Source: Parasedimentitalea marina
Lineage (GTDB): Bacteria; Pseudomonadota; Alphaproteobacteria; Rhodobacterales; Rhodobacteraceae
Reading direction: 5' to 3'
Length of the DNA: 64,000 nt
Assembly: GCF_004006175.1 (NCBI RefSeq)
Contig: NZ_CP033219.1
Location: forward strand, 1,116,001-1,180,000
The position numbers and the translations under genes were made by a program. The notes under the pieces were generated by a model. It searched no databases and was not told the origin of the DNA. It worked only from the letters and a program-made list of their open reading frames with translations. Shown here piece by piece: positions 16,560 through 25,424 of this stretch. Within the stretch, counting starts at the first letter, position 1. The number at the start of each line of letters is the position of its first letter.

Positions 16560-16961
16560 TCACCCCTCCTGAGGCACAACAGGACCGCCTTGTTTGACCC
16601 ATTCGCCAAAGCCACCCTCAAGATGCATCACCGGCTTTAAGCCCATTTCCATTGCCTGCTTGGCGCTCAGGGCTGACCGCCAGGCGCTGGCGCAGTAGAA
16701 TACATAGGTTTTGTCCTGATTAAATATGGGCTTGTGGTAGGGGCTGTCGGGATCGATCCAGAATTCCAACATGCCACGTGGGCAGGAAAACGCCCCCGGA
16801 ATCAGCCCGCCGCGGCGCAATTCGCGGATGTCACGCAGGTCTACGAAGACATAATCGTCATCCGTGGCGAGCGCTTTGGCCTCAGCCACTGGCAGGGTGG
16901 TGACACTGTCATTGGCTTCGGCCAGCAGGGCCTTGATGCCCTTGGTGATGATCTGTGGCAT
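16560..16961 (-). CDS. rhodanese-like domain protein
   Basis: A 133-residue single-domain rhodanese fold (VFVDLRDIRELRRGG, IPGAFSCPRG, YVFYCASAWRSA). The catalytic Cys sits in the loop CASAWRS. Such proteins carry or transfer sulfane sulfur in the cytoplasm. It stands between imuA (same strand, 63 bases downstream) and a divergent aldo/keto reductase. The substrate is unknown. Confidence 0.9.
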   Translation of the reverse strand: MPQIITKGIKALLAEANDSVTTLPVAEAKALATDDDYVFVDLRDIRELRRGGLIPGAFSCPRGMLEFWIDPDSPYHKPIFNQDKTYVFYCASAWRSALSAKQAMEMGLKPVMHLEGGFGEWVKQGGPVVPQEG

Positions 16962-17105
16962 GGGATGTCCTTTTGCAGTGAATGAAGACAGAGTGTTTGC
17001 GACAGGCTGGTTGATTATGCGGGTAACCTCAAGCCGCGATGTGAGTTGGTTGCGCTCATAGGCTGAATCCCTAAGGTTGCGCCCGACAGAAAAGGAATGC
17101 GCACC

Positions 17106-18149
17106 ATGAAAATGAATCCGTTAGGCCGCACCGGACTAGAAGTTTCAGAACTGTGTCTCGGGACAATGACCTTTGGCACCCAGACCCCAGAGCAGGATGC
17201 ACATGCGCAGATCGATTATGCGCTGGCAGCGGGGGTGAATTTTGTCGATACCGCCGAAATGTATCCGGTCAATCCGGTCCGCAAAGAGACCACTGGTCGT
17301 AGCGAAGAGATCATTGGCACTTGGAACGCCAAGACGGGTCGGCGGGGCGACTATATTCTGGCTACCAAACACTCGGGCGAGGGGCTGGTGCATGTGCGCG
17401 ACGGTGCACCGATTTCAAGTCAAACCATCGCCGCCACAATTGAGGGCTCGTTGAAGCGGCTGCAGACGGATTACATCGATCTGTATCAGTTCCACTGGCC
17501 CAACCGCGGCAGCTACATGTTTCGCAAGAACTGGGCCTATGATCCGTCGTCGCAGAACCGCGAGGAAACGCTGGCTAATATGGTCGACTGCCTGGAGGCG
17601 CTGCAGGCCCAGGTGGACAAAGGCAATATTCGGGCCTTTGGTCTGTCCAATGAGAGCGCCTGGGGCACCGCACAATGGCTGCGCCTGGCCGAGGCGGCCG
17701 GGGCGCCCAGGGTGGCCTCGATCCAGAATGAATACTCGTTGATGTGTCGCCTGTATGACACCGATCTGGCCGAGTTGAGCGTTAACGAGGAGGTCGGGTT
17801 GCTGGCTTTTTCACCCCTGGCGGCGGGGTTGTTAAGTGGCAAGTACCAGAAAGGCGCGGTGCCTGAAGGCTCGCGCAAATCGCTGGTGCCCGGGCTGGGC
17901 GGACGGGACGGGCCGCGGACTTACGGCGCAGTGGCGGATTATCTGGATATCGCGGCTCGCCATCAGCTGGACCCGGTGCAGATGGCGCTGGCCTGGTGCG
18001 GCACGCGACCCTTTATGGCCTCGGCGATTTTCGGGGCCACCACCCAAGCACAGCTGACGCATCTTTTGGGGGCGGTGGATGTTCGGTTGAGCGATGAGGT
18101 CTTGCAAGAGATCGATCAGGCCCATCGCGCCCACCCAATGCCGTATTGA
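17106..18149 (+). CDS. aldo/keto reductase (Tas-like)
   Basis: A 347-residue NADPH-dependent oxidoreductase of the TIM-barrel aldo/keto reductase family. It shows NPLGRTGLEVSELCLGTMTFG, the catalytic Asp/Tyr region (DTAEMYP) and Lys (ATKHSG). The long form and the YQFHWPNRG segment resemble the Tas subgroup. The ATG at 17106 is preferred because AAAGGA lies at normal distance; the ATG at 17097 touches the ribosome site. The substrate is unknown. Confidence 0.9.
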   Translation: MKMNPLGRTGLEVSELCLGTMTFGTQTPEQDAHAQIDYALAAGVNFVDTAEMYPVNPVRKETTGRSEEIIGTWNAKTGRRGDYILATKHSGEGLVHVRDGAPISSQTIAATIEGSLKRLQTDYIDLYQFHWPNRGSYMFRKNWAYDPSSQNREETLANMVDCLEALQAQVDKGNIRAFGLSNESAWGTAQWLRLAEAAGAPRVASIQNEYSLMCRLYDTDLAELSVNEEVGLLAFSPLAAGLLSGKYQKGAVPEGSRKSLVPGLGGRDGPRTYGAVADYLDIAARHQLDPVQMALAWCGTRPFMASAIFGATTQAQLTHLLGAVDVRLSDEVLQEIDQAHRAHPMPY

Positions 18150-18211
18150 ACTGTCGCGTTAAGAAGGAAAAGGAGGGGGCGCTGCCCCCTCTGGGCCTGT
18201 CGGCCCATTCA

Positions 18212-18410
18212 CCCCCGGGATATTTTTGGCCAGATGAAGTGAGATCCGTCTTGGAAAGGACCTGGGGGGTCATTTCAGGATCGAACGGGCGGAGCCCCAA
18301 GCCAGCCTTGGAAAGGACCTGGGGGGTGAAGGCTGTCTCGGAAACCATCCGGGGGATGGTTTCAAGTCTGAACCGGCGGAGCCGTCAGGATCGAACAGGC
18401 GGAGCCCAAA
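18212..18410. repeat. right arm of a 199-bp inverted repeat
   Basis: It is the reverse complement of 15601-15799 with few differences. It has two GGAAAGGACCTGGGGGGT modules and the palindrome GAAACCATCC/GGATGGTTTC at 18341-18363. It lies in the 300-base gap between the aldo/keto reductase and the convergent cdhR-like gene; nothing else is seen there. Confidence 0.85.
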
Positions 18411-18451
18411 TCCGTCTTGAGAACGACGCCCGAATGACGAGAGCCGGGACG

Positions 18452-19438
18452 CTAATGCTGGACCGGCTGGCTGCTGTCCTGGCGCAGATCGCGGGCGGTG
18501 CTGCCGTGAGCGGTGCGAAAGGCGCGGGCAAAGCTTGATTGCGAGGTGAAGCCCGTGGCAATGGCCACATCCATCAGTGGCAGATTGGTGTCGGTCACCA
18601 GACGGCGGGCCTCGGCCAGACGCAGTTGCAAATAGTGGTCCTGTGGCGTCGTGTTCAGACGCAGCCGAAACTGTTGCTGCAGGCTGCGCGGGCTGGTGCC
18701 CAGATTCTCGGCGATGTGGCTGAGGGGCAGCGGTTCATCCAGCGACGATTCCATCAAGGCATTCGCCCTGGCGGTCAACGCATTGTGTTTCTGGCTGCCC
18801 AGACGGCTTTGTGGGCGGGTCGGGGCAGAGGGACCATCATAGAGGAACAGTCCGGCGACACGGGAAGCGAAGCCAATACCGTGGCGTGCGCCAATGATAT
18901 GCAACATCATTTCGATCGCAGGGGTGGCCCCGCCTGAGGTCAGGCGGCCTTCGGACAGGGTAAAGCGATCCTGGCGGGTGTCGACCTCGGGGAAGCGGCT
19001 GGCGAAATTGTCCAGATCCTCCCAGTGGGTGGTGGCGGCATGGCCGTCCAGCAGACCGGCCTCGGCCAGCAGCCAGGGGCCGCCGTCGATGCCGGCGATC
19101 GTCGCACCGGTGGCGGCGATGCGGCGCAGCCCGGCCAGCAGGCTGGGGGTGGCGTGGCGGGCCAGCTGGAAACCGGCGACTACGATCAGCAACTCGCAGC
19201 CCTGCAACCGGGCCAGAGGGATGCCCGGCACTGTCAGGCCACTGGTCAGCATCGCGGGCTCGTCTGTGGCAGTGATATAATCCCAGTCAAAGGCATGTCG
19301 CCCGGCCAGCCGGTTGGCGGCGCGCATTGGGTCGACCACGGCGGCAAAGGACAGGGTGTTGCATTCGTCCAGCACCAGCACCGCTGTTTTCAGCGGTCTG
19401 TGCTCGGGCTGCAGTATGTTATTTGCGGATTTCATCAA
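18452..19438 (-). CDS. cdhR: GlxA/CdhR-type AraC regulator
   Basis: A 328-residue regulator with an N-terminal DJ-1/PfpI-like (GATase1) domain (residues about 17-180) and a C-terminal AraC helix-turn-helix domain (about 230-325; IAENLGTSPRSLQQQFR, then MDVAIATGFTSQSSFARAFR). CdhR, the activator of carnitine degradation in Pseudomonas, has this architecture. It is divergent from the carnitine gene cluster and is the probable ligand-responsive activator. The symbol is by context; GbdR-like regulators share the domains. Confidence 0.8.
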   Translation of the reverse strand: MMKSANNILQPEHRPLKTAVLVLDECNTLSFAAVVDPMRAANRLAGRHAFDWDYITATDEPAMLTSGLTVPGIPLARLQGCELLIVVAGFQLARHATPSLLAGLRRIAATGATIAGIDGGPWLLAEAGLLDGHAATTHWEDLDNFASRFPEVDTRQDRFTLSEGRLTSGGATPAIEMMLHIIGARHGIGFASRVAGLFLYDGPSAPTRPQSRLGSQKHNALTARANALMESSLDEPLPLSHIAENLGTSPRSLQQQFRLRLNTTPQDHYLQLRLAEARRLVTDTNLPLMDVAIATGFTSQSSFARAFRTAHGSTARDLRQDSSQPVQH

Positions 19439-19568
19439 GTACGATTCGCATATTGTAAAGTTTGGACCTCAAGGCTGGGCCACAGTGAGGATCAACGCAA
19501 ACAAGAAACTGGGGAAGAGCCTGGGGATAACTCTAGGTAAAACCCTGTACATTGTGGGGAAAAGCAAA

Positions 19569-20486
19569 ATGCCTCTGAATATGAACAAAGACGTCTTTAT
19601 CACCTGTGCCGTGACCGGCTCGGGCGGCAGCCAGGATCGCAGCCCACATGTGCCGCGCTCACCAGCGCAGATCGCCGAAAGCGCCATTGCGGCGGCCAAG
19701 GCTGGCGCGGCGGTGGTACATTGCCATGTGCGCGACCCTGAGACAGGCGTGCCAAGCCGCGACCTGGGTCTGTACCGCGAAGTCACCGACCGTATCCGCG
19801 ACTCGGACGTGGACATGGTGTTGAACCTGACCGCTGGCATGGGTGGCGATATGATGTTCGGCGACGTGGAAAACCCACTGCCAGTCAGCACTGCAGGCAC
19901 CGATATGATCGGTGCCTCGGCGCGGGTGGCGCATGTGGCCGAGTGCCTGCCCGAGATCTGCACACTGGATTGCGGCACGATGAATTTCGCCGAGGCCGAT
20001 TATGTGATGACCAATACACCGGGCATGCTGCGCGCCATGGGTCAGATGATGACGGATCTGGGTGTGAAGCCCGAGATCGAAGCCTTTGACACCGGCCACC
20101 TTTGGTTTGCCAAGGAGTTGGTGAAAGAGGGCGTTCTGGACGGTCCGGCACTTGTGCAGCTGTGCATGGGGGTGCCCTGGGGCGCGCCAAACGATCTGAA
20201 CACCTTCATGGCGATGGTCAACAATGTACCGGATGACTGGACTTGGTCGGCGTTCTCGCTGGGCCGTGACCAGATGGCCTATGTGGCGGCCGCTGTGCTG
20301 GGCGGCGGCAATGTGCGCGTGGGCCTTGAGGACAATCTGTGGCTGGGCAAGGGCGAGTTGGCCCAGAACTGGCAGCTGGTCGAGCGCGCGGGCACCATCA
20401 TTGAGAATATGGGTGCGCGGGTGATTGGCCCGGCTGCGGTGCGTGAGAAGCTGGGTCTGGTCAAGCGGGCGCCGGTGGCGAAGTAA
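19569..20486 (+). CDS. cdhC: BKACE-family 3-keto acid cleavage enzyme (dehydrocarnitine cleavage)
   Basis: A 305-residue TIM-barrel metalloenzyme of the beta-keto acid cleavage family (formerly DUF849). The zinc-binding HxH is in VVHCHVRDPETG. Family members cleave a 3-keto acid with acetyl-CoA. Next to a carnitine dehydrogenase the likely substrate is 3-dehydrocarnitine, giving betainyl-CoA and acetoacetate. I chose the ATG at 19569 after GTGGGGA; an ATG 12 bases later is also possible. A long upstream in-frame extension runs into the promoter region and is not credible. Confidence 0.88.
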   Translation: MPLNMNKDVFITCAVTGSGGSQDRSPHVPRSPAQIAESAIAAAKAGAAVVHCHVRDPETGVPSRDLGLYREVTDRIRDSDVDMVLNLTAGMGGDMMFGDVENPLPVSTAGTDMIGASARVAHVAECLPEICTLDCGTMNFAEADYVMTNTPGMLRAMGQMMTDLGVKPEIEAFDTGHLWFAKELVKEGVLDGPALVQLCMGVPWGAPNDLNTFMAMVNNVPDDWTWSAFSLGRDQMAYVAAAVLGGGNVRVGLEDNLWLGKGELAQNWQLVERAGTIIENMGARVIGPAAVREKLGLVKRAPVAK

Positions 20487-20565
20487 GTTGGGTGTGAGGG
20501 CGTGTGCCGTCAAAGATCGATCCCTTTAGGGTTGCAGGTAAGGAACGAGAGGATATAGTATATGT

Positions 20566-20901
20566 ATGATTTTCTTTTCGTTTTTTACCGCATCCATTTT
20601 TTCACTGACTGCATTTCTTCAATCCGAAGCAGCATGGTGGAAGGGGCCGCTTTCGGCTCTGGCCTTGTTCGCATTGGGGCTCGCGATCGGCGTAGGATTG
20701 CAAGAGGAAGCGTTGAAAAATACGATTCTGCCTCCAGTAATTGGGTTGGCAACGGCGGCGTGGACTTGTGCGATCTTAATCGGATTGGGTTCAGTGACTG
20801 CGTTGGCTCTGCGCGATTTTTGGGCGCCAGGCCGGATCGCGGGCACTGCGTTTGTCGGTGGCTGGATCCTGATCTCTGGGCTGCAATTCGTGTTTGGGTA
20901 A
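20566..20901 (+). CDS. small membrane protein of unknown function
   Basis: A 111-residue protein with about four hydrophobic helices (MIFFSFFTASIFSLTAFL, SALALFALGLAIGVGL, AAWTCAILIGLGSV, AGTAFVGGWILISGL). The hydrophobic pattern argues for a real gene, but there is no good ribosome site and the DNA is more AT-rich than its neighbours. It lies between the BKACE gene and the carnitine dehydrogenase on the same strand. I do not recognise a family. Confidence 0.5.
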   Translation: MIFFSFFTASIFSLTAFLQSEAAWWKGPLSALALFALGLAIGVGLQEEALKNTILPPVIGLATAAWTCAILIGLGSVTALALRDFWAPGRIAGTAFVGGWILISGLQFVFG

Positions 20902-21041
20902 TCCGGCGCACTGAACAAGCCCCACATTCTGACAAGTTAAACGTTGAAATGTCATTCGGAAGATTGGCGTAGCAGTTGCGTTTGCTTTGGGGGCAGGCGC
21001 GTCCCGTGACTGGTGCGGGCATATAGAAAATAGGAAACAAT

Positions 21042-22514
21042 ATGACAACAGCAGCAATCATTGGTGGCGGAGTTATCGGCGGCGGCTGGGCCGCTCGGTT
21101 CCTGCTGAACGGCTGGGACGTGCGGGTGTTTGATCCGGACCCTGAGGCTGAACGCAAAATCGGCGAGGTATTGGACAATGCGCGGCGCAGTCTGCCGGGG
21201 TTGGGCAATGTTGCGCTGCCACCCGAGGGCGCGTTGACATTCCATGCGACAATTGCCGAGGCCGTTGAAGGCGCGGCATGGGTGCAGGAAAGCGTGCCCG
21301 AACGGCTGGACCTGAAACAGAAAGTCTATGGTGAGCTGCAACAGCACTGCGGCGCGGATGCGGTGATTGGATCCTCGACCAGCGGGTTCAAACCATCCGA
21401 GCTGCAAGACGGTCGTGGCAATGCCAGCCAGATCGTGGTGGCGCATCCTTTTAACCCAGTCTACCTGCTGCCGCTGATCGAATTGGTCGGCACCGAGGCA
21501 AACCCGGCAGACGTGATTGCGCGCGCCAAGGAGATCATCAGCGGCATTGGCATGTATCCGCTGCATGTTCGCAAGGAAATCGATGCCCATATCGCGGATC
21601 GGTTCCTAGAGGCGGTTTGGCGCGAGGCGCTGTGGCTGGTCAAAGACGGCATTGCCTCGACCGAGGAAATTGACAACGCAATCCGCTATGGCTTTGGTAT
21701 TCGCTGGGCGCAGATGGGGCTGTTTGAAACCTATCGTGTGGCTGGCGGCGAGGCCGGCATGAAGCATTTCATGGCGCAGTTTGGCCCCTGCCTGACGGCG
21801 CCCTGGACCAAGCTGATGGATGTGCCCGAGTTCACGGATGAACTGGTGGACCTGATCGCCGATCAGTCGGATGAGCAGTCGGGGATGCATTCTATCCGCG
21901 AGCTGGAGCGTATTCGCGACGACAATCTGGTGGGCATGATGCGGGCGATGTCGGCCAATGACTGGGGGGCCGGTGCGTTGCAGAATGCGCAGGACAAGGC
22001 CCGCGAAGGTGAGGCCGGATTGCTGAGCCATGTGGACCAGATGGTGGATTTGGCCCAGCCAGTGCTGACGTTGAACCGTACGGTGCCGCTGGACTGGACC
22101 GATTATAACGGCCACATGACCGAAAGCCGCTATTTGGATGCCTTTGCCAATGCGACGGATCGGTTGATGATCATGATCGGCTGCGACGCCGAGTATATTG
22201 CCTCGGGTGGCAGCTATTTCACCGCCGAGACCCATATTCGTCATATTGACGAGGTGCATGCGGGCCATGCCATCCAGGTCAAAACTCAGGTGATCATGGG
22301 CGCGGGCAAGAAGATGCATCTGTGGCACGAGATGTTTGAAGGCGACCGGTTGCTGGCTACAGGCGAGCATATGCTGTTGCATGTGGATCTGGCGACCCGG
22401 CGCTCTGCGCCACCAGCCCCTCATGTTGAGGCCGCGCTGGTGAAACTGGCCGAAGCTCATGCCGCACTGGCCGCGCCAGCTGGTTTAGGCCGTGCGATCG
22501 GGGCACCACGGTAA
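21042..22514 (+). CDS. cdhAB: L-carnitine dehydrogenase fused to betainyl-CoA thioesterase
   Basis: A 490-residue two-domain protein. Residues 1-320 form a 3-hydroxyacyl-CoA dehydrogenase-type enzyme with an NAD site (GGGVIGGGWAARF) and ESVPERLDLK; this is the carnitine 3-dehydrogenase type. Residues about 340-475 form a hot-dog thioesterase domain (LDWTDYNGHMTESRYLDAF). In Pseudomonas these are separate CdhA and CdhB; fusion is known from Rhizobiales. Together with the BKACE enzyme it would convert carnitine to glycine betaine. It is joined by TAATG to the SDR gene. Confidence 0.88.
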   Translation: MTTAAIIGGGVIGGGWAARFLLNGWDVRVFDPDPEAERKIGEVLDNARRSLPGLGNVALPPEGALTFHATIAEAVEGAAWVQESVPERLDLKQKVYGELQQHCGADAVIGSSTSGFKPSELQDGRGNASQIVVAHPFNPVYLLPLIELVGTEANPADVIARAKEIISGIGMYPLHVRKEIDAHIADRFLEAVWREALWLVKDGIASTEEIDNAIRYGFGIRWAQMGLFETYRVAGGEAGMKHFMAQFGPCLTAPWTKLMDVPEFTDELVDLIADQSDEQSGMHSIRELERIRDDNLVGMMRAMSANDWGAGALQNAQDKAREGEAGLLSHVDQMVDLAQPVLTLNRTVPLDWTDYNGHMTESRYLDAFANATDRLMIMIGCDAEYIASGGSYFTAETHIRHIDEVHAGHAIQVKTQVIMGAGKKMHLWHEMFEGDRLLATGEHMLLHVDLATRRSAPPAPHVEAALVKLAEAHAALAAPAGLGRAIGAPR

Positions 22515-23269
22515 TGGCGCGGGTTCTGATCACCGCGGGTGCGTCCGGAATTGGCCGCGCCATGGGCGAGGGATTTGCGGCGGCCGGATATGAAGTCTGG
22601 GTCACCGATGTAAACGCGGCCGGACTGGATGATTTGCCTTCGGACTGGATCACGCACCGTGCCAATGCTGCCAGCGAAGAGGATATGCAGGCGGTCTTCG
22701 CAGCGATCACGGCCGCAGGTGGTTTGGATGTGCTCTGTGCCAATGCAGGTGTCGCCGGGCCCACCGCCAAAGTCGAGGATGTGGCCCTGGCGGATTGGCA
22801 GGCCTGCGTGAGCGTCAATCTTGAGGGCGCGTTTCTGGCGGCGAAATATGCGGCGCCACTGATGAAAGCGGCAGGGACGGGTTCCATTGTGGTGACCTCG
22901 TCCACTGCCGGTCAATTTGGCTATCCCAACCGGGCGCCCTATTCAGCGGCGAAATGGGCGGTGATCGGGTTGACCAAAACCCTGGCAATGGAGCTGGGGC
23001 CGCATGGTATCCGGGCCAATGTCATCTGTCCCGGTGCGGTCGAAGGGCCCCGCATTGAGGGCGTGTTGGAGCGCGAAGCAGCGGCCAAGGGGATGACCCG
23101 GGATGAGGTCTATGACGGCTATGCCTCGGGCACCTCGATGGGGCGGTTTGTTGAAGCCAGTGATATCGCCAATATGGCGGTGTTTTTGTCATCGGATGCA
23201 GCCCGTCTGGTGTCAGGTCAGGTGATCGCGGTGGATGGTCACACCGAGAACCCGGACCCAAAGGTCTAG
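22514..23269 (+). CDS. SDR family oxidoreductase of carnitine cluster
   Basis: A 251-residue short-chain dehydrogenase with the NAD motif TAGASGIGRAMG, NAG (CANAGVAG) and catalytic YSAAK. The C-terminus (SGQVIAVDGHTEN) is typical of classical SDRs. Its start overlaps the stop of the fused dehydrogenase (TAATG). From context it may oxidise D-carnitine or a related 3-hydroxy compound; this is inference and a general dehydrogenase role is not excluded. Confidence 0.88.
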   Translation: MARVLITAGASGIGRAMGEGFAAAGYEVWVTDVNAAGLDDLPSDWITHRANAASEEDMQAVFAAITAAGGLDVLCANAGVAGPTAKVEDVALADWQACVSVNLEGAFLAAKYAAPLMKAAGTGSIVVTSSTAGQFGYPNRAPYSAAKWAVIGLTKTLAMELGPHGIRANVICPGAVEGPRIEGVLEREAAAKGMTRDEVYDGYASGTSMGRFVEASDIANMAVFLSSDAARLVSGQVIAVDGHTENPDPKV

Positions 23270-23337
23270 TGCACCGGTGGCTCATGTCACTGCCGTGACA
23301 TGAGCCTGAACGCCGCCTTGCCAGGCGCCGTGCGGGA

Positions 23338-24201
23338 TCACCCGCCGATGGTTGCCCTGAGCGCGCGCAGATGGCCAGGCATTTGTCTGGCCGTCAAATC
23401 GGCCTCGCGGATCAGGGTGTCAAAGTGCTGGGTAAAGATCTCAACCCGGTCACTGTCGCGAAAGGCCATGTAGTGGGACCCCGCATAAAATACGCAGAGC
23501 AGAGGCCCAAAGATGGTCAAAGGGGCTGAATACAGCCGTTTGGCGTCAAACAGATAGATGCGCAGGCGGGGATAGAGCTGGGTGCAGAGACGTTCAAAAT
23601 TGTTGAGCTGCTCAAGCCGGATTTCCAGCGGCAGATCCTGATAATAGCCGGTGCCATGGGCAAAGCTGTGCAACTCGTAAATTGGCAAAGCGATTTCATA
23701 GTCCGACTGGGATTGCCGCATCCAGGCCAATCGGTCCTCGGAGGCGCCAATCGCCTGACCGGCGGTCTTTCCCAGGTGCGGGGTATATTCCCATTCCAGC
23801 AGAGCCCGGGTTTTCAACATGTCGGGCAGTGTGGCGGGCACGTGCCGGACCTTGTAACCTGCCGCCTCGCGGTGCCAGTTGTAAATATGCTCGTCCACCA
23901 GGGCGCGGGGCGCTTTGGACAGGGACAAGGCCCCCGCCAGCAGTTCGGCAGCGCTTTCGGGGCGATCCGACAGGCTGAGCAACCAATCCGCCGAAACCCC
24001 CAGCGCCGAGGCGCAGGCCCCGACCACATGGGCATTGGGCAGCCGGGCACCATCGCCGGTCAGCAGCTGCGAAATGGTGGAGCGGTCGACGCCGATCTGT
24101 CGCGCCAGCGCGCTTTGGCTAAGACCGCTGTCCCGCAGGCCCCGGTTCAAACGGAGGCGGAAGTGCTCGGCACGGGCGCGTTTGTCGATTTTTGTGTTCA
24201 T
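23338..24201 (-). CDS. XRE-family transcriptional regulator
   Basis: A 287-residue protein with an N-terminal helix-turn-helix (SQSALARQIGVDRSTISQLLTG, residues about 25-70). It is followed by a 200-residue ligand- or partner-binding region of unknown fold. It converges on the carnitine SDR gene and is divergent from the DUF2061 gene. A role in the carnitine cluster is possible but not shown. Confidence 0.85.
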   Translation of the reverse strand: MNTKIDKRARAEHFRLRLNRGLRDSGLSQSALARQIGVDRSTISQLLTGDGARLPNAHVVGACASALGVSADWLLSLSDRPESAAELLAGALSLSKAPRALVDEHIYNWHREAAGYKVRHVPATLPDMLKTRALLEWEYTPHLGKTAGQAIGASEDRLAWMRQSQSDYEIALPIYELHSFAHGTGYYQDLPLEIRLEQLNNFERLCTQLYPRLRIYLFDAKRLYSAPLTIFGPLLCVFYAGSHYMAFRDSDRVEIFTQHFDTLIREADLTARQMPGHLRALRATIGG

Positions 24202-24305
24202 GTGCTGATATATATCACAGTTGTTGAGTTATGTTAATCATTTACGGAATTCTGCACAGCGCTCTGCCGCAGTACACCTGAGACATCACATACTCAGGAG
24301 GTAGA

Positions 24306-24512
24306 ATGGAAACGCGGACACGCTCGCTGGTTAAGGCGGTCATTTGGAATATCATCGGTCTGGCGGCGATGACTCTGGTCGGATTTCTGGCCACCGGATC
24401 AGCCTCACTGGGTGGTGTGATCGCACTGATCAATACGGTGATCGGCTTCACCATGTACTTACTGTACGAGAGGGTCTGGTCGCGTATCCGTTGGGGGCGC
24501 AGACATGTCTGA
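24306..24512 (+). CDS. DUF2061 small membrane protein
   Basis: A 68-residue protein with two transmembrane helices (AVIWNIIGLAAMTLVGFL and GGVIALINTVIGFTMYLLYE), matching DUF2061. A strong ribosome site (CAGGAGG) precedes the ATG. It overlaps the next gene, a desaturase, by 8 bases, so the two are co-translated. Confidence 0.88.
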   Translation: METRTRSLVKAVIWNIIGLAAMTLVGFLATGSASLGGVIALINTVIGFTMYLLYERVWSRIRWGRRHV

Positions 24513-25407
24513 ACCCCTACCCAAAGGCCCGGAATGGGGCACGTTTTCACTGATTTTGGCGTGTTATGGGCTGTGGTTTGCGGCCCTGTTGCTGCTGCCT
24601 GAGATCAGCCTGACCGTGACGGTCTTGGTCAGCGCCATTCTGATTGCCTTCCACTCCTCCCTGACCCATGAGGCACTGCATGGGCATCCCTTTCGGCTGC
24701 GCTGGCTGAATGAAGCGCTGATGGCGCCACAGCTGAACATGGCGATCCCATACAACAGGTTTCGCGACACCCATCTGGCGCATCACCGTGATGAGAACTT
24801 GACCGATCCCTACGACGATCCGGAAAGCAACTTTCTGGACCCGGCGCGGTGGCAGAAGATGTCGGTGTGGAAGCGGCGGCTCTACCGGGTCAATAACACG
24901 CTGTTGGGGCGCATCCTGTTGGGGCCATTGATCGGTCAAATCGGCTTTCTGGCCGGAGACTTGCGGGCTGCCGCACGGGGCGACCGGGCGGTGATCTGGG
25001 GCTGGATCCTGCATCTGCCGGGGCTGGCGCTGGTGCTCTGGGTGGTCAGTCTGACGGCAATGCCATTGTGGGCCTATGCGATTACTGCCTATCTGGGGCT
25101 GGGGCTGGTCAAGATCCGCACGTTTCTGGAGCACCGGGCCCATGATCAGATATGCGCCCGCACTGCGGTGGTCGAAGACCGTGGTCTGCTGGCCTTTCTG
25201 TTTCTCAACAACAATCTACACGTGGTGCACCATATGCATCCCGGCGTACCCTGGCATGCCCTGCCAAGACTATACCGGGACCGCCAGTCCGAGTTTAAGA
25301 CTGCCAATGGAGACTATACCTATAGCTGCTATGGTCAGGTGTTTCGTCGCTATTTCCTGCGCGGCAAGGATCCGGTGCCGCATCCGCTCTGGCATCCGGG
25401 TGAGTAA
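24505..25407 (+). CDS. fatty acid desaturase family protein
   Basis: A 300-residue membrane di-iron enzyme. The three His boxes are clear: HEALHGH, HLAHHRDE and HVVHHMHP. Hydrophobic helices flank them. It would introduce a double bond or hydroxyl group into a lipid chain; substrate and exact reaction are not told by the sequence. It is coupled to the DUF2061 gene. Confidence 0.9.
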   Translation: MSEPLPKGPEWGTFSLILACYGLWFAALLLLPEISLTVTVLVSAILIAFHSSLTHEALHGHPFRLRWLNEALMAPQLNMAIPYNRFRDTHLAHHRDENLTDPYDDPESNFLDPARWQKMSVWKRRLYRVNNTLLGRILLGPLIGQIGFLAGDLRAAARGDRAVIWGWILHLPGLALVLWVVSLTAMPLWAYAITAYLGLGLVKIRTFLEHRAHDQICARTAVVEDRGLLAFLFLNNNLHVVHHMHPGVPWHALPRLYRDRQSEFKTANGDYTYSCYGQVFRRYFLRGKDPVPHPLWHPGE

Positions 25408-25424
25408 GTCGCCATAACGCCCGC

